A DNA stretch of 64,000 bases from Anoplopoma fimbria (taxonomy: Eukaryota > Chordata > Actinopteri > Perciformes > Anoplopomatidae), in NCBI RefSeq assembly GCF_027596085.1, contig NC_072472.1, positions 10,876,219-10,940,218 of the forward strand, written 5' to 3'. Positions 24,975 to 36,740 of the stretch are shown in pieces (within the stretch, counting starts at the first letter, position 1; each line of letters begins with the position of its first letter). Under the pieces are notes generated by a model. That model was given only the letters and a program-made list of their open reading frames with translations, was not told the origin of the DNA and did no database searches. Made by a program: the position numbers and the translations under genes.

Positions 24975-25926
24975 GCTACCTGTTATAAGAGGAAAAATTG
25001 TAATTAGTGTGGAGTTGGAATTAGGTAATTACAACTCATTTCAAACCTGACTGTGAGCCAGGAAACGCATGAAATGTCCTTTTGCATATATTCTAGGGAT
25101 CAGAATGTATCAGGATACAATACAAAGAAATGAATAAATGAATAGATTCTAATGCTCAATAAGACCTGTCCCAATTACTCTCACACACACATCTGAGTGT
25201 GCCCTACCCCCAAGGGTGTGTCATGAGAGAAGGTGAGAACACACAGAAACTGGATGAAGCCTACTTTTTGCTTCAAAGCCAAACAGTCCAAATGAAAGAC
25301 TAGTCATACAACACAATGAATTCCAATGAATCTATTGCCTGTCCTGACAAGTTCAGTATTTGTGCAGAAGAATGACATCATTAAAGAAATGTTGGCTGCA
25401 CTGGGCTTCTCTGCTGTTTAACCTTCTTATAAACCCCAAACCAGATTTCCAGCAGTGGCAGTGAACACAACACAATGCCCCGACTATCACTGTGCAGCAT
25501 TCAGAGTTAAACTAAAGTTAAACAACGAGTTAAGACTAGATGAATGGCATTTAACCTTATATGGGTTGTTTTTTTTGCACATTATGCAAGACGTTGCATC
25601 ATTTCGGGGTGACGTTGACTTGCATGGGTATGTCAACGTTTACCTTAAAAGGAATACACTAAACACAGACAATACGTAACCATCCTGACAGTTTCAACAC
25701 GAGGACAGCACATTAAGTCACAGTATGAACGTGCACAAGTGTCTGTGTCTTTGGGATCTTCTGGTCACTACCACTGAAATAACACAATAATGGCAATCTC
25801 GATGTTGGCTTGCTGGATAAAGACTTTTGCATTAACTAGGTCAACACATGTAATTATGTATTACAGCTGTATCGTGACTAAAAGGTTTGTTATTGTTCGC
25901 ATCGTGCAAAGGTTAATTAAACTTAC

Positions 25927-26090
25927 CTCGGATGTCGAAAGCAGCTTGATAACAGTGAAGTATCTAATGTTAAATATTGTTAAGTTAATTAGTACATCAA
26001 CTTCAAAAAGAAACCAGAGATAACTTTGTATCAATCTACATGAAACTAGCCTATCGCCTCCTCTCTCTCTATCGCAGCACTCTGAGCTTC
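25927..26090 (-). other. Probable kif20a 5' noncoding exon
   Basis: On the minus strand a strong donor (CCGAG|GTAAGT) has its last exon base at 25,927. It would splice to the acceptor TTATAACAG ahead of 24,979, five bases before the kif20a ATG. The upstream boundary (transcription start) is only estimated, from the pyrimidine-rich tract near 26,050-26,080 and the promoter motifs beyond it. Confidence 0.6.
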
Positions 26091-26114
26091 AGCTGGCTTG
26101 TTTCACCAGACTGC

Positions 26115-26195
26115 GTTTGGTTTTTGAACAATGCGCTTCCCCTGCAGAGCGGCTCACCGATTGGCTAATGGCCGGTGACGTAACGTTCGAAGCAT
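26115..26195 (-). promoter_or_regulatory. kif20a promoter with CCAAT and CHR-like elements
   Basis: On the kif20a strand there is an NF-Y CCAAT box (TTAGCCAATCG, 26159-26169). TTCAAA lies about 31 bp downstream of it (26123-26128; TTTGAA on the plus strand), and the palindromic TTCGAA lies upstream (26186-26191) next to a CRE-like TTACGTCA. CCAAT boxes paired with TTYGAA (CHR) at about three helical turns are the hallmark of G2/M genes controlled by DREAM/MMB-FOXM1, and mammalian KIF20A is such a gene. The orientation of the TTTGAA and its use are inferred. Confidence 0.5.
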
Positions 26196-26339
26196 CCTAC
26201 GCAACGCAGCGTCAAAAACGCGACGTCGACAAAAGCAGGAAGTATCGCGATAGGATGGCTCTTCTGCCTCGCGTCGCCGTAACGTCACGTTGGTTTAATT
26301 ATTGTTAATCTGCCTCCGTGTTGAACTAAATAACAACAA

Positions 26340-26641
26340 TGAGACATTGAAAGCACTTGTATTAAAACACTGTGCAATAATAGTTAAAATAGTTTTTTTC
26401 TGTCTGTAAATATTATATTTCAGTTGTTGTGTTTTTCTACTGTTTTTGTTGCTTATTTATAATACTTGGTTTTTTTTATTTTTTATTTTTCATTTTTTTA
26501 TTTTTATCTTGTCTTTCTTTGCTATGTCTCTTGTGTGCACTATCCTCTATGCTGCTGTAAGCCTGCAAATTTCCCCGCTGCGGGACTAATAAAGGATTAT
26601 CTTATCTTATCTTATCTTATCTTATCTTATCTTATCTTATT
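26340..26641 (+). repeat. 5'-truncated non-LTR element tail ending in (TTATC)n
   Basis: A T-rich stretch is followed by 'gctgctgtaagcctgcaaa', 'tttccccgctgcgggactaa', 'taaaggattatc' and eight or so TTATC units (about 26,600-26,641). I recognise this as a common fish retroposon 3' end, where the pentamer tail is generated during target-primed reverse transcription. No coding part remains. Confidence 0.6.
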
Positions 26642-27705
26642 AAGAGTAATGTGAATTTAATTTCGGATTCTCAGATTTAACCAATCCATACAAATGCAAT
26701 ACCGAGAGTTTGGCCAGCAGATGTCGCATTTATTTAAACTATGAAATCAAATAAACCCATTCAAACGCCCTACTGCAACTGTCACTTCTTAAACAAAGTC
26801 CTCTTTCATGGGTACCTATTACCCGTTGAAATAAATGTGGAATGTTATGAAAACGTATGGGCATGGGTTAACAACTTTATCACAAGTAATATTTAAAGAA
26901 AAAAAAAGAAAGGGGACATCATTTTGTATGAGTGAAGGAGGAGAAAGTAATTATTTTGTATATGTGGAAGTAAAGACAGGAGGTGGACGACAGAGAAATG
27001 GAGAACCAAAAATTAAAATGTCATGTTTATTTCACATGCATACCACAAAAAATGTTAGCCTATATTTTACATTATAAGTAGTGATACAAATGTGTTAAAC
27101 ACTGGATGGGGAACCCTGGATTAGTCTACATTAGGAATCCTGCAGAGGACAAACAGCCGAGGAGCTCAACAAAATACATACATGTCATACATGAAACAAC
27201 AAAATGCATAAATGTAAAGCAATTGTGAGCAATATAATCATGTCGCCTACCAAGAAAATGCAGGTAAGTGAAACACTGTAATTTCTCTGAAAAAATGTGG
27301 TGTATTGATAACAAAATAATGAATAACACATTGCAAGAGCCGTATATAATAACAGCGTTTACCTCTGAGGTACATGTTGTGTGAAAACTTAGACAAAGTA
27401 CTTTAACAATTACTCTTAAACCTCGAACATTGCTCTATTCGCTGCAGAATTTGACACGCCTGTTATGTATCAATATCAATAACTGAAAGAGTTAAATGAA
27501 AACACAATATTGCATGGAGCCTCATTCAAGGATAATATCAGTGTGATTTGTATACAAGTGTCTAACTGCAATTGTAATTCACTATAAAAGTCTAAATAAC
27601 CAAAACATTTATAATAAAATAAAAATAACTAACTAAAAAAACTTTCCCATATATTCAACTTCCCAGAAAACAAGATAAAAATAGAGGTCAGAGGTTGTGA
27701 CTAAA
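26642..27705. other. Gene-free spacer between kif20a promoter and slc7a2 3' end
   Basis: No supported exon, RNA gene or repeat unit was recognised. The sequence is AT-rich, and frames below 81 codons lack any family resemblance. The right end probably includes slc7a2 3'UTR sequence. Confidence 0.55.
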
Positions 27706-27711
27706 ATGCTT

Positions 27712-27717
27712 TATTAT
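27712..27717 (-). terminator. slc7a2 poly(A) signal
   Basis: TTTATT on the plus strand is AATAAA on the gene strand, about 150 bp beyond the slc7a2 stop codon. It is the nearest canonical hexamer; its use is inferred. Confidence 0.5.
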
Positions 27718-27863
27718 ATATTTAACTTCCTGAAATTATGAACAAACACCATTCGTACATTAATGCATACTGGCCTCTTTTTTTAATGAAATGAAAGCAT
27801 TCAGCTTTTCTAGATGATTCGCCCACTGAATGCTTCTATCAGTAAATCTGTGTGTAACATTGT

Positions 27864-30800
27864 TTAGCCATTAAAGTTGTCTCCTGGTTCAGAGTTTTGC
27901 TCCATAGTGGTGGTGATGCTGTGAATGCTGACGTGGTTGTGTGAATTTTGGAGCCTTTGTTTCTGCACACTGTGCTGAACGCCGTAACAGAAGTAGATGA
28001 TTAAACCTGTTGGAAGAAAAGTTACATCTCCTATGATCATGTTTGTTATTTTGATGCCTGTGCACATTTTTCTTCAATGAATCTGTGTATTTTATAGCGA
28101 CTGTGATTCACTTACCTACTGCCATCCACACTGCATAGCGGATCCATGTGTCGGATCCAAGTTGAACCATGAGATAGACATTGACAAGGGTGCTGAAAAC
28201 AGGAAGCACTGGCACAAAAGGAACCTGTACATATGACAGAGCAGAAACATTATGACAATAATATTAAAGCAATGAAAAAATACTCAACTTTCCTGTTTAG
28301 AAGTACACAGTTGCAAGAAATATATGAAATATTATTGGTTGGATTTTTGTTTTTCTTCCAGCTGGGACTAATTTCCTACATTTGGTCATTGAAGTTTCTG
28401 ATTTCAGTAATTTCAATGTATATCATTAAATGTGTACTTTAAGATGGATGAGACATACCATGAAAGCAGCTTTGGTTGTGTTCTGTGGTTGTCTCCAGAT
28501 GATCAAAGTACTGAGGACCAGCATCAGTGCGACGATAGAGACACAAAGTAAACTCCACCACTCGAGGGCCTGCAGGGAGTCCACAGCCCGAGATATGACG
28601 AGGCTTAAGATGATTGTTAAAAAGACTGAGGAGAACAATGTACATTCCAATGATTGTTAACAACGGAAATCATCTATATGCTGAATAATATTCAAGGATG
28701 CTGTTCAGATCACTTACTGATGAAAACAGTTAAAAGAGACACGTTCTTTGATGTCCGTGAAGTGGCTTGTGAAGGAGGAAATAAGACTTCAGAAACTGTA
28801 AAGGGTTCTGGTTTGCTGAAACTTGAATCCTCGCTGAGGTCTGATTGGTACCTGGGAAAGTGATGAAATACAAATGAATACACCAAAGCATAATTTATTT
28901 CTATATATTGATATAGCTGTGACTTAAACATGTTTCATTCTTGTTTCTTTGTTTTTCCTGGTTCACATCAATAAATTGAATCCATGTCTATAAAACAGAT
29001 CAATGTCATCTTATTTAATAATCTTTTTTCTTTATCAGTGAAGGTAGTTAAATCATAGAAAAAATGCTTTCTTAAAATACAAACTGCAAGGATCTGCAAG
29101 CTGTTATAAAAGACCAAAGTGTACTATTGACTCCTTAACCATTTTCCACCCACGACACCAACATCACTCATAAACATCACAAACAAACCTTGTAACTATT
29201 GAGATTAGACAAATAGCACCATGCATAGTTCATTATAATGATTCATACCTTAATATGAGGATACATATGGCAACAAGTGTGTAGGCAAAAAGGGTCCCAA
29301 TTGACATCATGTCAACTAGCGCCTTCAGGTCAAACAATAACGCCATGATAGCTGAAAAGACATGAATAATAAAAACAAGAGTTATTAACATATGCTTAAA
29401 TAATGTCCTCTTATGCTAATTTTAGTTAATCATATTTCAGCTATAACTTTATCCTGAGGTTGGTCTACAGTCATACAACAATTAACACCAACAGTTTAAA
29501 GGGTTTATTCTGAAAATTTACTCTGCAAATATTTCCGGTCAAATAAAAAAAACATTTAGATGTTTAGAATATTGTAGTTTACATAGACCATTTAACTCCT
29601 GAGGTCAAAATTGGAGGTCATTTTGAAACAAAACAAAAACAGGAACAGATTAAATCTTTCAGAAACAAAAGCTTTCAAGTTAATTATGGGCTATCTAAAA
29701 AAGTTAAACAAATGTTAACTTGTAGAAGCAGTTTTACCTGCTACAACCCCTGAGGCCAGGGTCGCTATAACAGGACTTTGTCTGTCACTCATTTTACTGA
29801 GAGGTCTGAAGAGAAGTCCATCCCTGGCCATGGCAAAGAGGACACGAGGCATCGGGAACATCGATCCTAGTAGGCTGTGGGAAAAGTAATTTGCTTTTGT
29901 TTAATCCTTATTCCCAGGATGTACTGTATGTCAGCCAAGGACAAGAAGAATTAAACTATCCAATTTAAATTTAAAATTAAAATAAGGTAAATCCAATTAA
30001 TGTTTGATTTGGCTTTGATTTGCAGAGTTGAATTGCGTTTCATACCTTGTTGACAGTGCACAAAGGGATCCCACAGCCACTACATACTTTGCAGGTCCCC
30101 AACCGATGTATGTGAAGGCCACTGGCAACGGGCTGTGAGCACTGAGCAAATAGTACGGCATCATAAGAGTCAGCGCTGCAGACACACCGAAGTAAGCCAG
30201 GAAGCAGATGAGGAGGGACGCCACGATGCCGAGTGGGATCGACTTCTGAGGGTTTTTAACCTCCTCTCCTGAAGAAAATAACACATTATTACTGTGTATC
30301 ACTGTATATTACTGTCACAAACCACCTGCTTGCAGTTGTAGTTTATGTGAATGACACAAACTGACAGGAAGTAGACATGGACCCAAGATGTTGCCTAGCC
30401 ATGCAATTCCATGGAAAGTGTCTATAGAGTCCAACAAGAATGACTCGCCTTGGGCATGCGCCCAAAAAGTTTATTAGCTTCTGGGCTATTTAGCTTATTG
30501 AATAGGCACAGTTATGATTCTCCTCCTGGCAAATCCATGAGTTCCTGCTCGTCCCACAGACTTTACTTTATGGCAGCTGCCCATCCTGTGGTGACGCTGA
30601 TGCTGCTCACATGCAGCACCTGCAGTGGTCATTTACCAGCCTCAAATTGGTTGCCAAGAAGCACAACTGATGACTGGTTAACATTCCCAACATTGTAAGA
30701 GAGAGATATAACTTATTGGGGTTTCCAACAACATCTGGGACAAGTGTCCTCCTACGTCACAGTGTGCACGGATGCATCCGCAATGGGGATTGACCTAACT

Positions 30801-32572
30801 AACAGCGGTGTATGCTACGTTACCTACTGTGGGGTCCTCACATATTCGAGGAGGCATGTCCTCATTTGTCGGCTACTCTTATGGAAATTCTAAGTGGTGA
30901 AATTCGTGCTCTTGATTTGAGAAGATTATTACCCATAGATGCCAGTAGAGGGCTCTGCTTGTGCTTATAGAATAAGGGTTAGCCTACAATACTGTAACCT
31001 TCAACTTTTATATCGTGCTATGCCCCTTCATTTCCTCTCAGTCTTGCAGTGAACTGGATTAGTGTTATTTTACCTGTTGTGGCAATGCAGTCAAATCCAA
31101 CAAATGCATAAAAGCATGTGGCTGCTCCTGCTAATGTTCCCTCGAAGCCAAAAGGGAAAAATCCTCCACTGCCATATGTGCTTGTGTCATTCAGTGATGT
31201 GTAGTTTCTGCAAAGAGTAGACATGTTGATTCTTGGTCATGCAACTATAATCGGCGATTGAATGATAGATATTTCAAAACTACATTTAGCAAGAAAGATC
31301 AACAATAGCAACCTGAATAATACTGAAACTGTACAATACTGTTATTAAACACATAAAAGCACAACATCAGTCATAATTGAGTCAAGACGTATAATATGGA
31401 ATGGAAACACTTCAATTCTTCTTTATTTTATAAAGAATATCAGAACCCATACTCATATGCATCTAGGAGAGAATCTTCCCCGATGTACCAGTTGTCGATG
31501 TCCCCCTTAATGACCCCAGCGATGATAACAAACAGCAACACCAGGACGTTAACTGCTGTAAAAACCTTATTTACAATAGCAGACTCTTTAACACCAAATG
31601 CAAGAATCCCTAAAAAAGAAAACAGACAGAAAATATAAAGTTGGTTATGAATACAATGGAACATTGTTCATAAAACGATACTCAATAAGCATTAAAAAAA
31701 TTACAATAAAATGTTATAATCTACTATTATTTCCCTCAATTTCCACACATAAATTACAATATTAAATTCGTACACTTGGTTACAAGTCACAGGGGTTTAG
31801 ATTGTGAGACTTGCCTGCCAAGAGCATTATGAGGCCAGCTGCAAAGAAGTCTGGGTAGGGAGCCAATCCGGGTAAGTTCATTGCAGCTTGTTTGCCCAGA
31901 GAGTTGGCAATGACATTACCAATGAGATCGTCAAAGGTCCCACTCCATGCTCTGGCAACACTTGACGTCCCTTAAAATCAAGAAACAAAAAAGCAGATAC
32001 AAAATTCTTAGTTTAACAGAAACTCATAAAATGGCCTCAGCATTATTATAAGCAAAAATAAAAACCAAACATCTTTTCCAAACTATGTTTTTATTTTTGA
32101 AAGTTTAAGAGAGCAAAGGTATTTACAAGATACTTTTCCAAGATGATTAATAAACACTTATCACATGCAGTCAATGCATTCAGATAGTGGCACTATCTTT
32201 ACCAATGACATAAGACAGCAACAAGTTCCAGCCGGTGATAAAAGCCCATATCTCTCCCACAGTCACATAGCTGTAGAGGTAGGCAGAGCCAGTCTTAGGA
32301 ACACGAGCTCCAAATTCAGCATAGCAAAGTCCTGCAAAGATGGAGGCCACTGCTGCAATCAGGAAGGCGATTATGATGCTCGGCCCGGCCACGGTTCGGG
32401 CCACTTCTCCCGACAGCACGTACACACCGGCCCCCAGTGTGCTGCCGACCCCCAGGGCCACCAGGTCGAGGGTGGTCAGGCATCGCCGAAAGTTGGACAC
32501 CTCTCCTTCAGGCTGCAGAGGTTTCCTACGTGACAGGCTCTGCAGGAAGAGCAGTATCTTTGCACCAGACAT
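27864..32572 (-). CDS. slc7a2: Cationic amino acid transporter, CAT-2-like (SLC7 family)
   Basis: Plasma-membrane facilitator of arginine, lysine and ornithine. Eleven coding exons, 5' to 3': 32572-32203, 31970-31815, 31609-31453, 31207-31074, 30268-30046, 29874-29738, 29351-29249, 28851-28718, 28625-28459, 28224-28116, 28006-27864. They join in phase to 610 codons (human CAT-2 about 658). CAT signatures: [55 protein letters not shown] and [15 protein letters not shown]; about 14 hydrophobic segments. [16 protein letters not shown] and [11 protein letters not shown] favour CAT-2 over CAT-1 or CAT-3. Exon 6 has the ARDGLLFR / RQSPV pattern of the low-affinity CAT-2A isoform. The chosen start, MSGAKILL, aligns with other CATs; in-frame ATGs further 5' are possible. 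The exon 2 donor is GC rather than GT. A teleost CAT paralog outside slc7a2 cannot be fully excluded. Confidence 0.88.
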
Positions 32573-33453
32573 CCTATTAATCAAGACACCATGTTTCATT
32601 GATCGCTCAAGAGCAACACAAAAAGGACTGACACAAGACTGAAGCATGTATGTTGAATTTAAAAGAGCTAAAATACAAACAAGAAATTAAAAAAGATTAA
32701 AAAAATGTCTCAGTAGAAGGTTGTTTGAAAATTGCACAGATTGTGGTTTTACATTAACATTTAGTGTACAGCTATTCAAAACACAACACACAGAAAACAC
32801 TGAATTACATTTTCTTTAGAAAATGTTAAATATAAGTACTTTCCCAAATCTTAGATACAAATAAAACCATTTGTAACTTAAATGTTATCCTAATCCTCAG
32901 TATTTGTCTGATTATAGTCTTTCATCAGAATTGCATTGCATAAAAGTTGAATACAAGTTCAGCTTTTGATTAAAACAAATACTGCAATGGTTTGAAACTG
33001 GAAAATTGTCTAAGTGTGAAAAACACACAGGGAAAAGTGATTACATTTACATGATAAAAATGTCACCATGCCATCATATGATCTGACAGTTTGTGCTGTA
33101 AAATTGCTGTAACGCATGAAGTCTTTCTTAGCAATTACTAAGAAAATGATCACCTTGTACATCACATTCAGAAAACAGCAAGCACAAGCACAAACACACA
33201 CTAACACCCACAGTAAGTAATTAAAGGTCTGTGTTTTTGAAACTAGAAAGAAATTAAAGTAGGAAGTTGCTCCATTACTGTATATTTTTTATTTTACTGT
33301 TTACATGATGTATTTATTATTTATCACATGATAACATTTCATTTCAAATGAGAGACATTTTGAGCTGAACAAAATTATTATATTACTTAAAAAATCAAAA
33401 GAGATCAAATCCAGTAGATTATATAATTTTTCTTATAAGAAAGACATCCTTAC

Positions 33454-33540
33454 CTTTTCAGCTGAATACCGCGGTGTGTGTGACAACACACTACTTGTGA
33501 GGATAAATCCATTCACTGTGAACTCTTCGCTACTCAACAT
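33454..33540 (-). other. Probable slc7a2 5' noncoding exon
   Basis: On the minus strand a good donor (CTGAAAAG|GTAAGG) ends an exon at 33,454. The matching acceptor is GCTTCAG at 32,639-32,645, placing 66 nt of leader (32,573-32,638) before the ATG. The 5' boundary near 33,540 is a guess. Confidence 0.5.
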
Positions 33541-36500
33541 TTTTGACATTTTGACACATTATGTTACATTTCGGACGTACGTGCCATTTCTGAAAAATAT
33601 GGGATCGGAGTGATTTGTTTGAGGGCCCTTCTGCAATGTCAAACAATAACACACATTTCAGAGAGCATGGGGGCATTTATGCCAAGTTTTACTTGAATCT
33701 TTTAAAGGAACAAATGAAACACAATCTCATTTGTGATTCATATTTTCACAATTAAACAAAATAATAATAATACTATTGATAATAATATATCCATGATGAC
33801 ATTAAAACATACTAATTTAACCTAATTTCTTAATGTCTTGATTGACACAAAAAAGGAACCTGTTTAGAACTCAGTGATGCTGTGACTTTGCTTTTATCAA
33901 TTAAACTAATTCAAACAATACAAAAAGAAAAGGTAACGTTGTACTTGATGCCAAAAAACAGACATGTAACCACTAACCAATTATAATTAATTTCACCTCA
34001 AAGTTAAAATGATTCATATATTTTAAAATATTTTCATATTTATTTATATGTGCTTTAAAAAAAAATCTGTACTTTAAAAAAAAATGCTGGGCGAAAACCT
34101 CACAAAGTTTAGCAAAGCTGATTGAGCTGGTGTGATTACACTTTTCCTTTCACTGTGTTTTAGTTAATTGTACTTTCTGATTCAAGATCCTGAAACCTTT
34201 TCAGTCTATACATCCTCAGTTCTCTTTCACTTCTCTTCAACAACTATTTTTGTTGCTTTTTTGGACTAATCAACTCTAGAGACTTAAATTATCAACTTTA
34301 GAAAGTGTTTTGTTTCAGCGGGTAATTATATTAACTTTACAAAGAATGGCGATATGCCAACTGCAAAATCTATGAATCCCTTTCAGTACTTTTTAACACC
34401 CAACAAAACCTTCTACTGAATCTTTATTACTTGTGTTTGATCACCGGTCTAATCCTCCACATGAGGGCAGTGTTTCCAGCTCTGCTAATGCATGTTCTGG
34501 AAACATTTGAGTATTTCTGACTCTCCTGCTGTTGTTCAAACACCTCCAACATGTTGCGTTCCAACTGTGCTTATCTTTATCCAGTTAAACTCTGTTACTG
34601 ATGGAGAGGTGGATGACTTTCTTCCAGCTGTGACGATGATTCAGACAAATAAGAAACTATGAGTAAGGTTAGAGGGCAGACTTTTTATCCCATGTGCCCG
34701 ATGTCTCGAGGACACACAGCTTTTAGGTTGTGCCACGGATAAGTCAACATGTTGTAAAGTAAAACTGTTTTCACAGGAGACATCTGCCCAGCAACTAATT
34801 GAAGACCAGTTCATCAGAGCATAAGGAGGAAGCTAATTGTTTGAGGAACATAATGGTGCGATCCATTGCTTCCAGGGGTTCCTGGTATCGTGTTGCAACT
34901 CTTCTGGCAAAATGCAATACAAGTTTAAACCTGCCTGGAAAAATGATCACTGACCGTCAATCCCATGAGAGTCAAATCTGAGTGTTGGTGCCAGGAATAC
35001 TGAGAAACGTGTTCTTAGTTATTCATTGATAAAAACATTTAAAAAATGGCACTAGGGCAATTTGGACTTAATTTGTGATCTCTTTTCATTTAAATATACC
35101 TAAATAAAATGTCTGATGGAAAATAAAATGATTCTGTTTTTATGAATACAGACTCAAACATCCATTCAGGCCTACATAACTTTAAATACACACATATGAA
35201 GGCCGTAGACAAAGAAGACCTTCACCCCGTGTCTTTTTCCCCCTAGCTTTCATGAATGAATTCCTGTAATTCTGTGGTAATAGTCGATCATTTCTAAATC
35301 TCTCCCACTTTAGGTTGCGATGACTTTAGTTCAGGAGGAGTGAACTGAGCAGACTTCATTAGCTTAAGGAAATGGACTACCCCTCTCCCTGTTAATGATT
35401 CATCTACAGAAAGAGGTTCAGAGGCTCACACTATTGTTCAGTGAATTCATTCAACACCCTGGATAATTTAGGAAAAAGACCGTAAAATCTGCCTATCCCT
35501 GCAGATTAACTGTTTCATTTAAATAACACACCCAGGAGTTCAGGTGGTAAGTTTGATTCATAATTATTTTAACATGTTTGATATTTTAATTGTTTTTATT
35601 TGGAGTTAAAAAGCACTGAATAACTTTTATATATAATTCAGCCATAGTCAGCTTACTTTTTGTTTAAGGATTTATCAGTACTTTAAAACAAATTGTAATA
35701 TTACCGTCAATTACTATGCTGACACATTTATGTGTTTATATCTATTTTTATCAATTAGGAACAGTTATAAAGTTGTGTGAACTGTAATGTTGGCCTTTTT
35801 TTTAATCATATTATTTAAAAAGAATACGTGGAATATTAAATTGATTATATAATTATACTCCACAATCATTTTCGTTTCAATTGATAATTTAATGCAAAAT
35901 ATGCTTTCCATCCAAAATGATGGCATTAAGAAATTTCAATAGATTTTATAAGGCTGTTCTTAAACTTCTCTCAATAATGGTTAATACGGCAAACAGTGGC
36001 TCGAACAGCCGTTAGTCACTTCATTATCACAGCTCTGCCCCAGCATTTTTCCAGCAGTATTAGCCAGATGCAGTAGGCTTCTCTCCATGGTGACTGGCTT
36101 CACTGGCCACAGCATGAGGACCGAGCACTTAAAAGAAGGAAGGTCATTAGACTGTGACTTCACTCATGTATGTCCACAATCTATTTCAGCTCAGATGGAT
36201 ATTTCAAGCAGCAGGACTGCAGCGTTACTGAGGTGTGAAATATTAAAATGAATCTCCTCTTAGAAACATTACCAGAGCAGTCAGCTCTTAAAAAAACATT
36301 TACAAACTCTTAAAAAAACATATGTAACTGCGTAACCCTGCTAGAGAATAATAGCCTCGGGTCATGTTGGCTTCTAACCGATTCCTTCCCTCTCTCCCTG
36401 TTTATTAGCGAGCTCAGTGCTGAGAGTTTATTGGTTGGTGTCCAAACAGAATTAATTATTAGGAAAACGAAAAACATCTCAAACTAAAACAAAGTTTCCT

Positions 36501-36600
36501 TTTCTACATGTATGTTTATTTTTCAATAGAAATATATTGAATATCAGATTGTAGCCCATTTGACTATAAAAGCACAATGTGTTTTTCCCTTTTCTCTACA
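33541..36600. other. Gene-free spacer between divergent slc7a2 and casr
   Basis: No exon was recognised. This spacer must hold both promoters because slc7a2 is transcribed left and casr right. No TATA-plus-initiator or CpG-rich core stands out. AT-rich runs dominate. A casr 5' exon is expected here but its donor could not be pinned down. Confidence 0.5.
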
Positions 36601-36740
36601 GACGGATAATCTCATCAGTGTAAACATGAATAACACAAGACAGCGCAGCAGGCAGATTGATGGGAGAAGATAATACTGAGAAAAACCTTCACTCTGGGGA
36701 GTTGTAGACAATAATCCTACGCATTTGAAAGAAAAGAAAG

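Noticed and set aside
30360..30960. Possible mobile element in slc7a2 intron 4
   Set aside because: The base composition differs from the neighbouring intron, but I found no terminal repeats, coding motif or known tail, so no call is made.
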